Notes: generated from the sequence alone by a model not told the origin. A DNA stretch of 64,000 nt from Nonomuraea harbinensis (GCF_019396385.1 NZ_JAHKRN010000002.1:124001-188000); one strand, 5' to 3'; counted from the first letter of the stretch, positions 28,257-37,187 are shown. Made by a program: numbers and translations.

Positions 28257-30362
28257 TCAAGCGGGGAGCGAGGCGACTCCCGGCGGCAGGAACCGTGACG
28301 GCGAGTGACCGGCGCGGTCCAGGTACGGCGTGATGCCGCCCAGGTGGAACGGCCAGCCGGCGCCCAGGATCATGCACAGGTCGATGTCCTGCGGCGCCGC
28401 CACGACGCCCTCGTCCAGCATGATCCGGATCTCCCCGGCCAGCGCCCTCAGCACGCGCACGCGTACCTGATCGGCGGTGGACGGCCCGTCCGCGACGCCG
28501 GAGCCGCCCGCGAACAGCGCGACCGCCTCCTCGTCCAGCGAGAAGTCCGGCCGGTACACGCCCGGCTTGCCGGCGGCGACCAGCTTGGCCAGGTTGGCCG
28601 AGACCCCGAACCGGTCGGGGAACGCCTCGTGCAGCGTCTCCGCCACGTGCAGGCCCACCGCCGGGCCGACGAGCTGCAGCAGCGCGAACGGCGTCATCGG
28701 CAGCCCGAGCCGGTCCAGCGCGTGCTCGGCCGCCTCCAGCGGGGTGCCCTCGTCCACGGCCCCGATGACCTCGCCCATGAACCGGGTGAGCAGCCGGTTG
28801 ACGACGAACGCCGGGGCGTCCTTGACCAGCACCGACGACTTCTTCAGCGCCTTGCCGACGGCGAACGCGGTGGCCAGCGTGGCGTCGTCGGTCGCGCCGC
28901 CCCTGACGATCTCCAGCAGCGGCATGACCGCGACCGGGTTGAAGAAGTGGAAGCCGACCAGCCGCTCCGGGTGCGCCAGGTCCTCGCCCATCGCGGTGAC
29001 GCTCAGCGAGGAGGTGTTGGTGGCCAGCACGCAGTCGGCCCGCACCACGGCCTCCACCTCGGCGAACACCTGCTTCTTGACCGTCAGGTCCTCGAAGACC
29101 GCCTCGATCACGAAGTCGGCGTCGGCGAAGGCGTCCTTGGTCAGCGAGCCCGTCACCAGCGCCTTGAGCCGGTTGGCCTGGTCGGGCGAGACGCGGCCCT
29201 TGCCGGCCAGCTTGTCGACCTCGGCGTGCACGTACGAGACGCCCTTGTCGAGCCTGGCCTGGTCGAGGTCGGTCAGCACGACCGGGACCTGCAGCCGGCG
29301 GGCGAACAGCAGCGCCATCTGCGAGGCCATGAGGCCCGCGCCGACGACGCCGACCTTGGTGACCTTGCGCGCCAGCGACGCGTCCGGCGCGCCCGCGGGC
29401 CGCCTGGCCCGGCGCTGCACCAGGTCGAAGGAGTAGAGACCGGCCCGCAGCTCGTCGCTGAGCAGCAGGTCGGCGAGCGCCTCGTCCTCGGCGGCGAAGC
29501 CCTCGTCGCGGGAGGCGGTACGGGCCAGCGCGACCAGGTCGAGCGCCCGGTACGGCGCGGGAGCGGCGCCGTGGAGCTTCATGTCGACCAGGAAACGGGC
29601 GTCGGCGACCACCTTGTCCCAGTCGGCGGCGGTGTGGTCGGGGCGCTCGACCGTCACCTCGCCGGTGAGCACGCGGGCCGCCCAGCGCAGCGACTCCTCC
29701 AGGAAGTCGGCCGGCTCGAACAGCGCGTCCGCGACCCCCAGCTCGAACGCCTCGCGGCCCCTGGTCATGCGGTTCTGCGCGAGCGGGTTCTCCACGATCA
29801 GCTTGATCGCGTTCGCCGGGCCTGTCAGGCGGGGGAGCAGCTGCGTGCCGCCCCAGCCCGGCACCAGGCCGAGCGAGCACTCCGGCAGCGCCACCGCGGG
29901 GACGCCCGAGGAGATCGTGCGGTAGGTGCAGTGCAGCGCCACCTCCAGGCCGCCGCCCATGGCCGCGCCGTTGACGAACGCGAACGACGGGACGCCCAGC
30001 TCGCCCAGCCGGCGGAACACGTGGTGGCCCAGGGCGCCGATCGCCAGCGCCTCCTCACGGGTGGTCAGCGCCGCCGCGCCCTTCAGGTCGGCGCCGACGC
30101 CGAACACGAACGGCTTGCCGGTGACGCCCACCGCCGCCAGGTCGGTCCGCTCGGCGATCTCCGACAGCGCGCCGTTGAGCGCGAACAGGCCGTGCGGGCC
30201 GAACGTGTTGGGCTTGGTGTGGTCGAAGCCGTTGTCGAGCGTGATCAGCGCCATCGTGCCCGCGCCGCCGGGCAGCTCCACGTCGCGGACCAGGGCCTTG
30301 GTGACGACCTCGTCCGTGGCGCGCTCGGTCAGCAGCGCGCGCCAGGTGTCAAGAGTGCTCAC
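28257..30362 (-). CDS. fadB: Fatty-acid oxidation multifunctional enzyme (enoyl-CoA hydratase/3-hydroxyacyl-CoA dehydrogenase)
   Basis: This 701-residue protein catalyses hydration of enoyl-CoA and NAD-dependent oxidation of 3-hydroxyacyl-CoA in beta-oxidation. The crotonase domain (about 1-270) has FVFGVGADLKG for the oxyanion hole and ALPECSLGLVPGWGGTQLLPRL with the catalytic glutamates. The dehydrogenase NAD fold begins at about residue 335 (KVGVVGAGLMASQMAL), and GFHFFNPVAVMPLLEIV marks the active-site region with the catalytic His. The C-terminal 3HCDH domain includes VKDAPAFVVNRLLTRF. The start is GTG with GGAGGG upstream. It is co-oriented with the thiolase gene, 64 bp apart, as the alpha/beta pair of the complex. 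Confidence 0.95.
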   Translation of the reverse strand: MSTLDTWRALLTERATDEVVTKALVRDVELPGGAGTMALITLDNGFDHTKPNTFGPHGLFALNGALSEIAERTDLAAVGVTGKPFVFGVGADLKGAAALTTREEALAIGALGHHVFRRLGELGVPSFAFVNGAAMGGGLEVALHCTYRTISSGVPAVALPECSLGLVPGWGGTQLLPRLTGPANAIKLIVENPLAQNRMTRGREAFELGVADALFEPADFLEESLRWAARVLTGEVTVERPDHTAADWDKVVADARFLVDMKLHGAAPAPYRALDLVALARTASRDEGFAAEDEALADLLLSDELRAGLYSFDLVQRRARRPAGAPDASLARKVTKVGVVGAGLMASQMALLFARRLQVPVVLTDLDQARLDKGVSYVHAEVDKLAGKGRVSPDQANRLKALVTGSLTKDAFADADFVIEAVFEDLTVKKQVFAEVEAVVRADCVLATNTSSLSVTAMGEDLAHPERLVGFHFFNPVAVMPLLEIVRGGATDDATLATAFAVGKALKKSSVLVKDAPAFVVNRLLTRFMGEVIGAVDEGTPLEAAEHALDRLGLPMTPFALLQLVGPAVGLHVAETLHEAFPDRFGVSANLAKLVAAGKPGVYRPDFSLDEEAVALFAGGSGVADGPSTADQVRVRVLRALAGEIRIMLDEGVVAAPQDIDLCMILGAGWPFHLGGITPYLDRAGHSPSRFLPPGVASLPA

Positions 30363-30426
30363 AGGCCCTCCTCCGTCGGTCCTGTGAGCATGCTGCTGTG
30401 TCTCATGGTTCTCTCGCTTCGCTCGC

Positions 30427-31611
30427 TCATGCCAGGTTCTCCCAGATCACGGTGCCGCCCATGCCCATGCCGACGCACATGGTGGTGATGCCGTAGCGCA
30501 CGTCGGGGCGCTCGCCGAACTGGCGGGCGAGCTGCGTCATCAGCCGTACGCCGGAGGAGGCCAGCGGGTGGCCGAACGCGATCGCGCCGCCGTACGGGTT
30601 CACCCGGGGGTCGTCGTCGGCGAGGCCGAAGTGTTCCAGGAAGGCGAGGACCTGGACGGCGAACGCCTCGTTGATCTCGATCAGCCCAATGTCCGACATT
30701 TCGAGATTCGCCAGGCGGAGAGCGCGCTCCGTGGACGGGATCGGGCCGACGCCCATGACCTCCGGGTCCACACCGGCGAACGCGTACGAGACGAGCCGCA
30801 TCTTCGGCGTCAGGCCGAGCTCCGCGGCGACGTCGGCGGCCGCCACGACGCAGCCGGTCGCGCCGTCGTTGATGCCCGAGGAGTTGCCGGCCGTCACGTG
30901 GCCGTGCGGGCGGAACGGCGTCTTCAGTGTGCCCAGCGCCTCCAGGGTGGTGCCGGGACGCGGCGCCTCGTCCTGGGTGGCCAGGCCCCAGCCCTTCTCC
31001 GCCGTGCGCACCGCGGTCGGCACCAGGTCGGGCTGAATCTTGCCGTCCGCGTACGCCTTGGCCACCTTCTCCTGCGACAGCACCGCGTACGCGTCGGCGC
31101 GCTCCTTGGTGATCGTGGGATGGCGGTCGTGCAGGTTCTCCGCCGTCATGCCCATGACCAGGGCGCTCGGGTCGACCAGCTTCTCCGACAGGAACCGCGG
31201 GTTCGGGTCGACGCCCTCGCCCATCGGGTGGCGGCCCATGTGCTCGACGCCGCCCGCGATGGCCACGTCGTAGGCGCCGAAGGCGATGCCGCCGGCGACC
31301 GTGGTCACCGCGGTCATCGCGCCCGCGCACATCCGGTCGATCGCGTAGCCGGGCACGGACTTCGGCAGCCCTGCCAGCACCGCCGCCGAGCGGCCGATGG
31401 TCAGGCCCTGGTCGCCGATCTGGGTGGTGGCGGCGATGGCGACCTCGTCCACCCGCTCGGGCGGCAGGGCGGGGTTGCGCCGCATGAGTTCGCGGATGAC
31501 GCGCACGACCAGGTCGTCAGCGCGGGTCTCCGCATACAGCCCCTTCGGCCCGGATCTGCCGAAAGGGGTGCGCACGCCGTCGACGAACACGACGTCACGA
31601 GAGGAAGGCAC
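30427..31611 (-). CDS. fadA: Acetyl-CoA C-acyltransferase (thiolase)
   Basis: This 394-residue thiolase cleaves 3-ketoacyl-CoA to acetyl-CoA and a shortened acyl-CoA. The nucleophilic Cys is in DRMCAGAMTAV (about residue 95). The His is in GGAIAFGHPLASSGVR and the second Cys in TTMCVGMGMGGTVI near the C terminus. NEAFAVQ is also present. The substitution of the usual ALGHPLG by AFGHPLAS is a mild variation. The start is GTG. It is upstream of fadB in the same operon, which fits the degradative fadBA pair. No FadR or TetR regulator is adjacent. Confidence 0.95.
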   Translation of the reverse strand: MPSSRDVVFVDGVRTPFGRSGPKGLYAETRADDLVVRVIRELMRRNPALPPERVDEVAIAATTQIGDQGLTIGRSAAVLAGLPKSVPGYAIDRMCAGAMTAVTTVAGGIAFGAYDVAIAGGVEHMGRHPMGEGVDPNPRFLSEKLVDPSALVMGMTAENLHDRHPTITKERADAYAVLSQEKVAKAYADGKIQPDLVPTAVRTAEKGWGLATQDEAPRPGTTLEALGTLKTPFRPHGHVTAGNSSGINDGATGCVVAAADVAAELGLTPKMRLVSYAFAGVDPEVMGVGPIPSTERALRLANLEMSDIGLIEINEAFAVQVLAFLEHFGLADDDPRVNPYGGAIAFGHPLASSGVRLMTQLARQFGERPDVRYGITTMCVGMGMGGTVIWENLA

Positions 31612-31650
31612 GGATCAGCTCCTCGTTGCTGGACAGCTTCCGCCCTTATG

Positions 31651-32436
31651 CTACTCATGAGTAACTACCGCGCACGCGACCCCCGCGGCGACCAGGGCGC
31701 AGATCACCACCGGATCGAGGTCCCACACCCTCCCCCTTACCCCCAGCACCCCGGTCACAGCCACCATCATCCCTGCTCTCCGTGTCACCGCCCGCACGCG
31801 CCCGAGGCGGGGACCCGCTCGATGCCTGGGCGCCCTCCCGCTCGTGGGGGCCTGAGGTCCGGGGAGGTTCCCGGCGAGCCGGGCGGGGTCCCAGGGGTCG
31901 CTGGGAGGTGTGCCCGGGTGGGCGACGCGCGCCGCGAGGTCACGGGCCCACCAGGCGGCGAAGCAGACCGCCGCTCCCGCCCCGGCCCAGCCGAGCGCCG
32001 TCATCGCGCTCTCCAGGACGGCGGCGAGCGCGGACTCCCCGAACAGGCCCGGCAGCGTGCCGCCGAGCAGCAGCACCACCGCCCACCCGCACGCCATGAC
32101 CAGCCTGCCCACCGGCAGCAGGGGTGAGGGCGGCGCCACCGCGTACAGCTCCCGCTCCCGGCGCCGGGCGGCGCGCGCCCGCGACCCCCACACCACCTGC
32201 GTGACGGCCAGCGCGGCCAGCGCGCCGGCGAAGGACGCCAGGGAGAGCAGGGCGAGCGGCGCCGCCCACGCGCCGTCCGCCCGCTCGGCGAGCACCTGCG
32301 TGGCGGCCGGGAACAGGAGTGCGGCGGCCAGCGCCACACGGGCGCGGCGCCGCGCGTCCCGGACCCGCGCCCGCAGCGCCGCCACGGCCACGGCGCCGGG
32401 AGGGGGCGCGATCTCGCTCGTGAGCATGGTGGTCAT
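31651..32436 (-). CDS. Hypothetical multi-span membrane protein
   Basis: I do not recognise this protein (261 residues). It starts with a charged segment rich in Ala and Arg (about 10-35, ALRARVRDARRRARVAL) and has four likely membrane segments: near LAAALLFPAATQVL, WAAPLALLSLASFAGALAALAV, LVMACGWAVVLLLGGTLPGLF and LGWAGAGAAVCFAAWWA. A Pro/Arg-rich linker follows, then a last hydrophobic stretch, VVICALVAAGVACAVV. I placed the start at MTTMLTSE; the ribosome site is weak. It ends 39 bp before the thiolase start on the same strand, so it could be cotranscribed. It is a plausible gene, but its homology is unknown. Confidence 0.55.
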   Translation of the reverse strand: MTTMLTSEIAPPPGAVAVAALRARVRDARRRARVALAAALLFPAATQVLAERADGAWAAPLALLSLASFAGALAALAVTQVVWGSRARAARRRERELYAVAPPSPLLPVGRLVMACGWAVVLLLGGTLPGLFGESALAAVLESAMTALGWAGAGAAVCFAAWWARDLAARVAHPGTPPSDPWDPARLAGNLPGPQAPTSGRAPRHRAGPRLGRVRAVTRRAGMMVAVTGVLGVRGRVWDLDPVVICALVAAGVACAVVTHE

Positions 32437-32569
32437 GATGCGGGACAACGCTCCGTGACGTCCCGGTTTCGGCAAGCTGGAGTCACCGATCCACCCGACT
32501 CCCGAATCCACGTCCACGTGAGCTGGTGTCGCCCGCTCGTGACGCGGGCGTCTGTGCGGGCCGGGAGTG

Positions 32570-33301
32570 TCAGGTGCTGACGCCGGCGTCCACGGGGATG
32601 GCGGCGCCGGTGATGTTGCGGCCGCCCTCGCCGGCCAGGTGGGCCACGGTCGCGGCGATGTCCTCCGGGGAGCAGTAGCGGCCCAGCGCGGTGTACGAGC
32701 GTTCCTCGTCGGCGCCCGGCCCGTCGGCCGGGTTCATCTCGGTGTCGGTGGAGCCGGGATGGACCAGGTTGGCGGTGATGCCGCGGGAGCCGAGGTCGCG
32801 GGCCAGCCCCTTGGTGAGGCCGACGAGCGCGGACTTGCTCATCGCGTACAGCGTCCAGTCCGGGTACGGGACGCGCTCGGCCAGGCTGCTGCCGATCATG
32901 ATGATCCGCCCGCCCTCCGGCAGGTGCCGCGCCGCGGCCTGGGCCAGCACGAACGACGCGCGGGCGTGCACCGCGAGCACACGGTCCACCTCCTCAAGCG
33001 TGACATCCTCCAGTGGCCCGTACGGGGCGATGCCGGCGTTGCCGACGACCACGTCGAGCCGGCCCAGGGTGGCCACCGTGCGCTCGACCGCCGCCACCAC
33101 CTCGCCCGCGTCCTCGGCCCTGGCCCGGACGGCCAGGGCGCGCCGTCCCAGCGCCTCGGCCTCCGCGGCCACGGCCGCCGCCCGGCCGGCCTCGGCGGCG
33201 TACGTGATCGCCACGTCGAACCCGTCGGCGGCGAGCCGGCGGGCGATGGCGGCGCCGATCCCCCTGCTGCCTCCGGTGACCAGCGCGACCTTGCGTCCCA
33301 T
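32570..33301 (-). CDS. Short-chain dehydrogenase/reductase (classical SDR)
   Basis: This 243-residue NAD(P)-dependent oxidoreductase is of the FabG/3-ketoacyl reductase-like group. It has the cofactor motif TGGSRGIGAAIA, NAG in VVVGNAGIAPYG, the catalytic Ser in IIMIGSSLAE and the catalytic Tyr-x3-Lys as YAMSK. PGSTDTEMNP follows, as in classical SDRs. GGAGG just upstream fixes the ATG. It is divergent from a TetR-family regulator across a 76-bp region holding two related palindromes, so it is almost certainly the regulated target. The substrate is unknown. Confidence 0.92.
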   Translation of the reverse strand: MGRKVALVTGGSRGIGAAIARRLAADGFDVAITYAAEAGRAAAVAAEAEALGRRALAVRARAEDAGEVVAAVERTVATLGRLDVVVGNAGIAPYGPLEDVTLEEVDRVLAVHARASFVLAQAAARHLPEGGRIIMIGSSLAERVPYPDWTLYAMSKSALVGLTKGLARDLGSRGITANLVHPGSTDTEMNPADGPGADEERSYTALGRYCSPEDIAATVAHLAGEGGRNITGAAIPVDAGVST

Positions 33302-33314
33302 GATTCCTCCAGTG

Positions 33315-33334
33315 AAGCGGAATGGATTCCGCTT
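33315..33334. promoter_or_regulatory. TetR-family operator 1
   Basis: AAGCGGAAT-gg-ATTCCGCTT is a perfect 9-bp-arm palindrome in the divergent SDR/TetR promoter. It sits just upstream of the SDR ribosome site. Confidence 0.7.
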
Positions 33335-33342
33335 GAGATAGT

Positions 33343-33362
33343 AACCGGAATCTATTCCGTTT
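33343..33362. promoter_or_regulatory. TetR-family operator 2
   Basis: AACCGGAAT-ct-ATTCCGTTT has the same core CGGAAT-n2-ATTCCG with one mismatched arm position. Its centre is 28 bp from that of operator 1. Confidence 0.65.
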
Positions 33363-33377
33363 GTCTCGGGTGGAAGG

Positions 33378-33944
33378 ATGGACGCCGTGAGAAGCGAGCG
33401 CAGCGACGCCGCCCGCAACCGGGCGAAGATCCTCGCCGCCGCCGCCGGCATCGTCGCCGAGCGGGGGGTGGAGGGCCTGGCGATGGCGGAGGTCGCCGCC
33501 GCGGCAGGGGTCGGCGTCGGCACGCTCTACCGCCGCTTCGGCGACCGCTCCGGGCTCGCCTACGCGCTCATCGACGAGCGGGAGCGCGAGTTCCAGGCGG
33601 CCTTCGTCGGAGGGCCGCCGCCGCTCGGGCCGGGGGCGGAGCCGCGCGAGCGCATCCGCGCGTTCCTGCACGCCCTGCTGGAGCGTACGGTCGAGCAGCT
33701 CGACCTGCTGCTGATGGCCGAGACGGCCGCGCCGCTGGCCCGCTTCGGCGGCGCCTACCAGGCCCACCACGCCCACCTGGCGATGCTGGTCGCGCAGGCG
33801 GCGCCCGGCGCCGACGCCGCCCCGCTGGCCGACGCGCTGCTGGCGCCGTTCGCCGCGCCGCTGCTGGCGCACCGGCTGCGCGAGGGTGTCACGCCCGAGC
33901 GGGTCAGGTCCGCGCTCGACGCTCTCCTTGCCGGGATCCGCTGA
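33378..33944 (+). CDS. TetR/AcrR-family transcriptional regulator
   Basis: This 188-residue repressor has an N-terminal HTH domain, RAKILAAAAGIVAERGVEGL then MAEVAAAAGVGVGTLYRRFG, the canonical TetR signature. A helical ligand-binding domain follows, including AFLHALLERTVEQLDLLL. It is divergently placed against the SDR gene with two palindromic operators between, as expected for autorepression plus control of the SDR. The ligand is not predictable. Its N terminus MDAVRSERSDAARNRAKIL is the usual family opening, which supports the ATG. Confidence 0.93.
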   Translation: MDAVRSERSDAARNRAKILAAAAGIVAERGVEGLAMAEVAAAAGVGVGTLYRRFGDRSGLAYALIDEREREFQAAFVGGPPPLGPGAEPRERIRAFLHALLERTVEQLDLLLMAETAAPLARFGGAYQAHHAHLAMLVAQAAPGADAAPLADALLAPFAAPLLAHRLREGVTPERVRSALDALLAGIR

Positions 33945-34101
33945 AGGCCCTCCGGCGTCTCCGAGGGTGGGACGTCGAGTCACGGCAGGGGCCGATGTGA
34001 CTGTGAGTAGTCTTCGGGAAAAGAGTGAAATATCCGGACAGATGTTGGTTAAATCTGTTATGAAAGGTTGCACTCCGTATTCGCACTAGAAGAGGTTCAG
34101 C

Positions 34102-35307
34102 GTGGCGCGCGACGACAACGACAGGCCATACGACGACGGGCAGGGCAGGCCGGTGAACCCGGACCTGACCGGCGATGTCCTGTCTCCGCGCTGGAGCACG
34201 GATGACACCGACGAGCAGCCCGCCATCCAGGTCTCGGGCAACGAGACGTACATCCTGCCCCCGGACGACACCCCCGCCGGCGACCCGTACCCGGCCAAGG
34301 ACGAGCCCTCCTACCTCGACGCCCCGTACGCCGAGAGCGGCTCGTACGCCGACAACACCCCGTACGCCGAGAGCGGCCCGTATGCCAAGGGCACCCAGTA
34401 CGCCGAGGGCGCCTCGTACGCCGAAAGCGGCCCGTACGCCGCGAGCGGCGGTTACACCGACGACCAGGGCGCCTCCTACATCGACGGCTACCCCGACTCC
34501 CAGGGTCCGGTGTACACCGACGCCTTCGCCGAGAACGCGGCCGGCGAGTACGCGGGAGACGAGCCGAGCGACCCGCGCAGGCCCGCCGACGACCCGGATG
34601 GGGCCGGTTACCTGCCCCTCGACCGGGGCTACGAGGAGCCCGACGAGGAGCCCAAGCGCGGATTCCTCGGCTCCGGCTGGACCGGCTCCTCCGGCGACGG
34701 CGACGACCACGGCAAGGACTACGGCAAGGACTACGGCAAGGACTACGACAACGGCGACGGCGAGGTGCGGCGCCGCACCAGGCTGCTGCTGGCCGCCGCC
34801 GCTGCCGTGGTGGTGCTGGGCGTGGGCGGCGGCTGGATGCTCACCAGCACCTCCTCCGACGACCCCTGCGCGGGCGGGCGGTGCGCCTCCGTCAGCGACC
34901 TCAGCTCGCCCTCCGCCGACGAGGAGGCGGAGACGGACGTCCCCATCGAGGAGGCGACCGATACGGCCACTCCCGAGCCCGAGGTCTCCGAGACCCCCAC
35001 CACCGCGCCCACGACGCAGACCAGGGTCCGCCCGACCCGGACGGCCTCGGCCGAACCGGAGCCCGAACCGGAGCCCGAGCCCACCCGCACGCGGACCCGC
35101 GCCGCCGAGCCGGACCCGGAGCCGTCGAGCAGGGCCACCCGCGCGCCGGTCGACGAGATGAACGAGGCCAAGGTCAGCGCCCGGCCCGAGCCGGACCGGA
35201 CGGAGGACACCGAGTCGAGCGCGCCGACCAGCGATCCCGTCACCGACATGCCGCAGCCGGAGGAGACCAGGCGAGGCCTGCTGGACATCCTGTTCCCCTG
35301 GGGCTGA
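34102..35307 (+). CDS. Single-pass membrane protein with hexapeptide Tyr repeats
   Basis: I know no family for this protein (401 residues). The N-terminal part of about 226 residues is acidic and disordered. Between residues 76 and 118 it carries seven tandem hexapeptides beginning YA (YAESGS, YADNTP, YAESGP, YAKGTQ, YAEGAS, YAESGP, YAASGG), then a triple GKDY repeat. One membrane helix (about 227-247) follows RRR, so the repeats should be cytoplasmic and the C terminus outside. The outer part is rich in Glu-Pro pairs and Thr-Arg. The start is GTG with AGAAGAGG upstream. An AT-rich promoter region precedes it. Tyr phosphorylation or scaffolding is speculation. Confidence 0.7.
   Translation: MARDDNDRPYDDGQGRPVNPDLTGDVLSPRWSTDDTDEQPAIQVSGNETYILPPDDTPAGDPYPAKDEPSYLDAPYAESGSYADNTPYAESGPYAKGTQYAEGASYAESGPYAASGGYTDDQGASYIDGYPDSQGPVYTDAFAENAAGEYAGDEPSDPRRPADDPDGAGYLPLDRGYEEPDEEPKRGFLGSGWTGSSGDGDDHGKDYGKDYGKDYDNGDGEVRRRTRLLLAAAAAVVVLGVGGGWMLTSTSSDDPCAGGRCASVSDLSSPSADEEAETDVPIEEATDTATPEPEVSETPTTAPTTQTRVRPTRTASAEPEPEPEPEPTRTRTRAAEPDPEPSSRATRAPVDEMNEAKVSARPEPDRTEDTESSAPTSDPVTDMPQPEETRRGLLDILFPWG
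34324..34452 (+). repeat. Tandem 18-base repeat coding YA-hexapeptides
   Basis: The stretch coding for residues 75-118 repeats a unit like CCGTACGCCGAGAGCGGC, with drift. A second array, GGCAAGGACTAC three times, occurs at 34711-34746 in the same gene. Confidence 0.7.
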
Positions 35308-35351
35308 GACGTGTAAGGATGCGGTTCCGGACGCTTGTTTTCCGGCATACT

Positions 35352-35365
35352 GGAAACCGTTTTCC
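35352..35365. promoter_or_regulatory. LacI-type operator at its own promoter
   Basis: GGAAAC-CG-TTTTCC is the usual LacI-family dyad with central CG, with one asymmetric pair. It lies 11 bases before the TTG start of the LacI gene, so bound repressor would block its own expression. Confidence 0.6.
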
Positions 35366-35376
35366 TGGAGGGTCTC

Positions 35377-36369
35377 TTGGTCACGCTGGAAGACGTCGCC
35401 AAGCAGGCGGGCGTCTCGCTCGCGACCGCCTCGCGGGTGCTCAACGGCAGCACCCGCCAGGTGGGCGCCACGCTGCGGGCGCGCGTCGAGCGCGCCGCCG
35501 ACGAACTGGGCTACCGCGCCAACATCGCCGCCCAGACGCTCGCCCGCGGCGCCAGCAACGTCATCGGCATCGTGGTGCATGACCTGACCGACCCGTACTT
35601 CGCGGCCCTGGCCGACGGCGCCATGCGGGCCGCCGCCGGTGAGGGCCTGCTGGTGATGGTCGGCACCACCCACCGCGACCCCGAGCAGGAGATCGCGTAC
35701 GTGTCCACCCTGCACGCGCAGCGGGTCCGCGCCGTGCTGCTGGCCGGGTCCCGCATGGCCGACCCCGAGGTCACCGGCCGTTTGGCCGCCGAGCTCGCCG
35801 CCTACCGCGCGAGCGGCGGGCGGGTGGCCTGCGTCGGCCAGGACCTGCTGGGCGTGAACACCGTCGCGCCCGCCAACCGGGAAGGCTCCGCCGCCCTGGC
35901 CCGCGCGCTGGCCGGGCTCGGCCACACCCGCTTCGCCGTGCTCGCCGGGCCGCCCCACCTGATGACCGCCGCCGACCGGTGCGCCGGGTTCACCTCGGCC
36001 CTGCGGGAGCTGGGGCTGCCGGAGCCGCTCGTCCTGCACGGCCCGTTCGACCGCGACGGCGGTTACGCGGCGGCCCGGCGCACCGGCGACGCGACCTGCG
36101 TGTTCGCGGTCAACGACGTGATGGCCGTGGGCGCGCTCGCCGCCTACCGGGAGCACGGCATCCGGGTTCCGCAGGACCTGTCGGTGGCCGGTTTCGACGA
36201 CATCGCCACGCTGCGTGACCAGGTGCCCGCGCTGACGACGGTCCGGCTGCCGCTGAAGGACATGGGCGCGCGGGCGCTGGAGCTGGCGCTGACGACCGAC
36301 GAGGGCGCGGTGGTGGAGCGGGTGGCCGGCGAGGTCGTGCTCCGCGAGAGCGTCAGAGACCTGCGGTGA
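35377..36369 (+). CDS. LacI-family transcriptional regulator
   Basis: This 330-residue repressor has the N-terminal HTH VTLEDVAKQAGVSLATASRVLNGS and hinge ADELGYRANIAAQTLARG. A periplasmic-binding-protein-like effector domain follows, with VIGIVVHDLTDPYFAALADG and VAGFDDIATLRDQVPALTTV. I take the TTG at 35377 as start because GGAGG is correctly placed and the HTH begins there; an earlier TTG is in frame. An operator-like dyad overlaps the start region. It is followed 16 bp later by a sugar isomerase-like gene. A perfect dyad of the same type stands before the sugar-oxidation operon at 45.8 kb, so it may control both. Confidence 0.92.
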   Translation: MVTLEDVAKQAGVSLATASRVLNGSTRQVGATLRARVERAADELGYRANIAAQTLARGASNVIGIVVHDLTDPYFAALADGAMRAAAGEGLLVMVGTTHRDPEQEIAYVSTLHAQRVRAVLLAGSRMADPEVTGRLAAELAAYRASGGRVACVGQDLLGVNTVAPANREGSAALARALAGLGHTRFAVLAGPPHLMTAADRCAGFTSALRELGLPEPLVLHGPFDRDGGYAAARRTGDATCVFAVNDVMAVGALAAYREHGIRVPQDLSVAGFDDIATLRDQVPALTTVRLPLKDMGARALELALTTDEGAVVERVAGEVVLRESVRDLR

Positions 36370-36385
36370 CGGGAGAACCCACCTG

Positions 36386-37159
36386 ATGCGACTGGCCTTC
36401 AGCACCCTGGGCATGCCGGGCGCCGGCCTGGACGAGGCCATCGGGACCGGCCTGCGAACCGGCTGCGCGGGGCTGGAGCTGCGGCTGCATCCCGGCACCG
36501 GCGTGCACGCGGGGCTCGGCGGCCCGGAGCGGCTGTCGGTGCGGCGGCGCGTCGAGGACGCCGGGCTGGAGATCGCCGCGCTCGCCGGCTACGTCGGCGT
36601 CTGCGAGCCGGCGGACGACGAGGCGGTGATCGGGGCGCTCCGCGCCGACCTGGAGCTGGCCGCCGACCTCGGCGCGCCGGCGGTGCGGGTGTTCCCGCGC
36701 GGCGACGATCTCGCGCTGGGCGCGCGTCGGCTCAAGGCGGTCTCCGGTACGGCGGCGGAGCTGGGCGTGCGGGTGCTGGTGGAGACCCACGACAAGATGG
36801 CCACCGGGGCCGCGGTGGCCGCCCTGCTGGCCGAGGCCGGCACCCCCGCGACGGCCGGCGCGCTCTGGGACCTGCTCCACCCGTGGCGCCACGGCGAGTC
36901 CCCGGCCGCCACGCTCGCCGCGCTCGGCCCGAGCCTGGCCTACGTCCAGGTCAAGGACGCGGTGTCGGCCGCCGACACCACCCCGGTGCCGATGTGGACC
37001 GGGTCCGTGCCGCTGGACGAGGCGGGCGAGCTGCTCCGCGCGGCCGGCTACCGCGGCTGGGTGTCGCTGGAGTGGGAGCGCACCTGGTATCCGCAGGTCG
37101 CGCCGGTGGAGGAGATCCTGCCGGGGGCCGCCGCGTGGGTGCGGCGGTTCGGCGTCTAA
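36386..37159 (+). CDS. Sugar phosphate isomerase/epimerase (xylose isomerase-like TIM barrel)
   Basis: This 257-residue protein has the AP-endonuclease-2/xylose isomerase-like barrel. Metal-binding positions are suggested by the Glu in VLVETHDKM, the region ALWDLLHPWRHG, and the C-terminal SLEWERTWYP. Such proteins isomerise, epimerise or eliminate from keto-sugars; several belong to 3-keto-glycoside pathways. It is directly downstream of the LacI regulator by 16 bp and probably cotranscribed. A second protein of the same broad family is at 42621-43508. The exact reaction is unknown. Confidence 0.82.
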   Translation: MRLAFSTLGMPGAGLDEAIGTGLRTGCAGLELRLHPGTGVHAGLGGPERLSVRRRVEDAGLEIAALAGYVGVCEPADDEAVIGALRADLELAADLGAPAVRVFPRGDDLALGARRLKAVSGTAAELGVRVLVETHDKMATGAAVAALLAEAGTPATAGALWDLLHPWRHGESPAATLAALGPSLAYVQVKDAVSAADTTPVPMWTGSVPLDEAGELLRAAGYRGWVSLEWERTWYPQVAPVEEILPGAAAWVRRFGV

Positions 37160-37161
37160 AC

Positions 37162-37187
37162 GATTGATTCCAAGGGGCGTGGGATCA
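37162..37187. repeat. Palindromic repeat element, degenerate copy
   Basis: Starting three bases after the isomerase stop, GATTGATTCCAAGGGG followed by CGTGGGATCA matches 24 of 26 bases of the reverse complement of the element at 39003-39043. Its TGATTCC and GGGATCA ends can pair. It probably doubles as a terminator. Confidence 0.6.
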
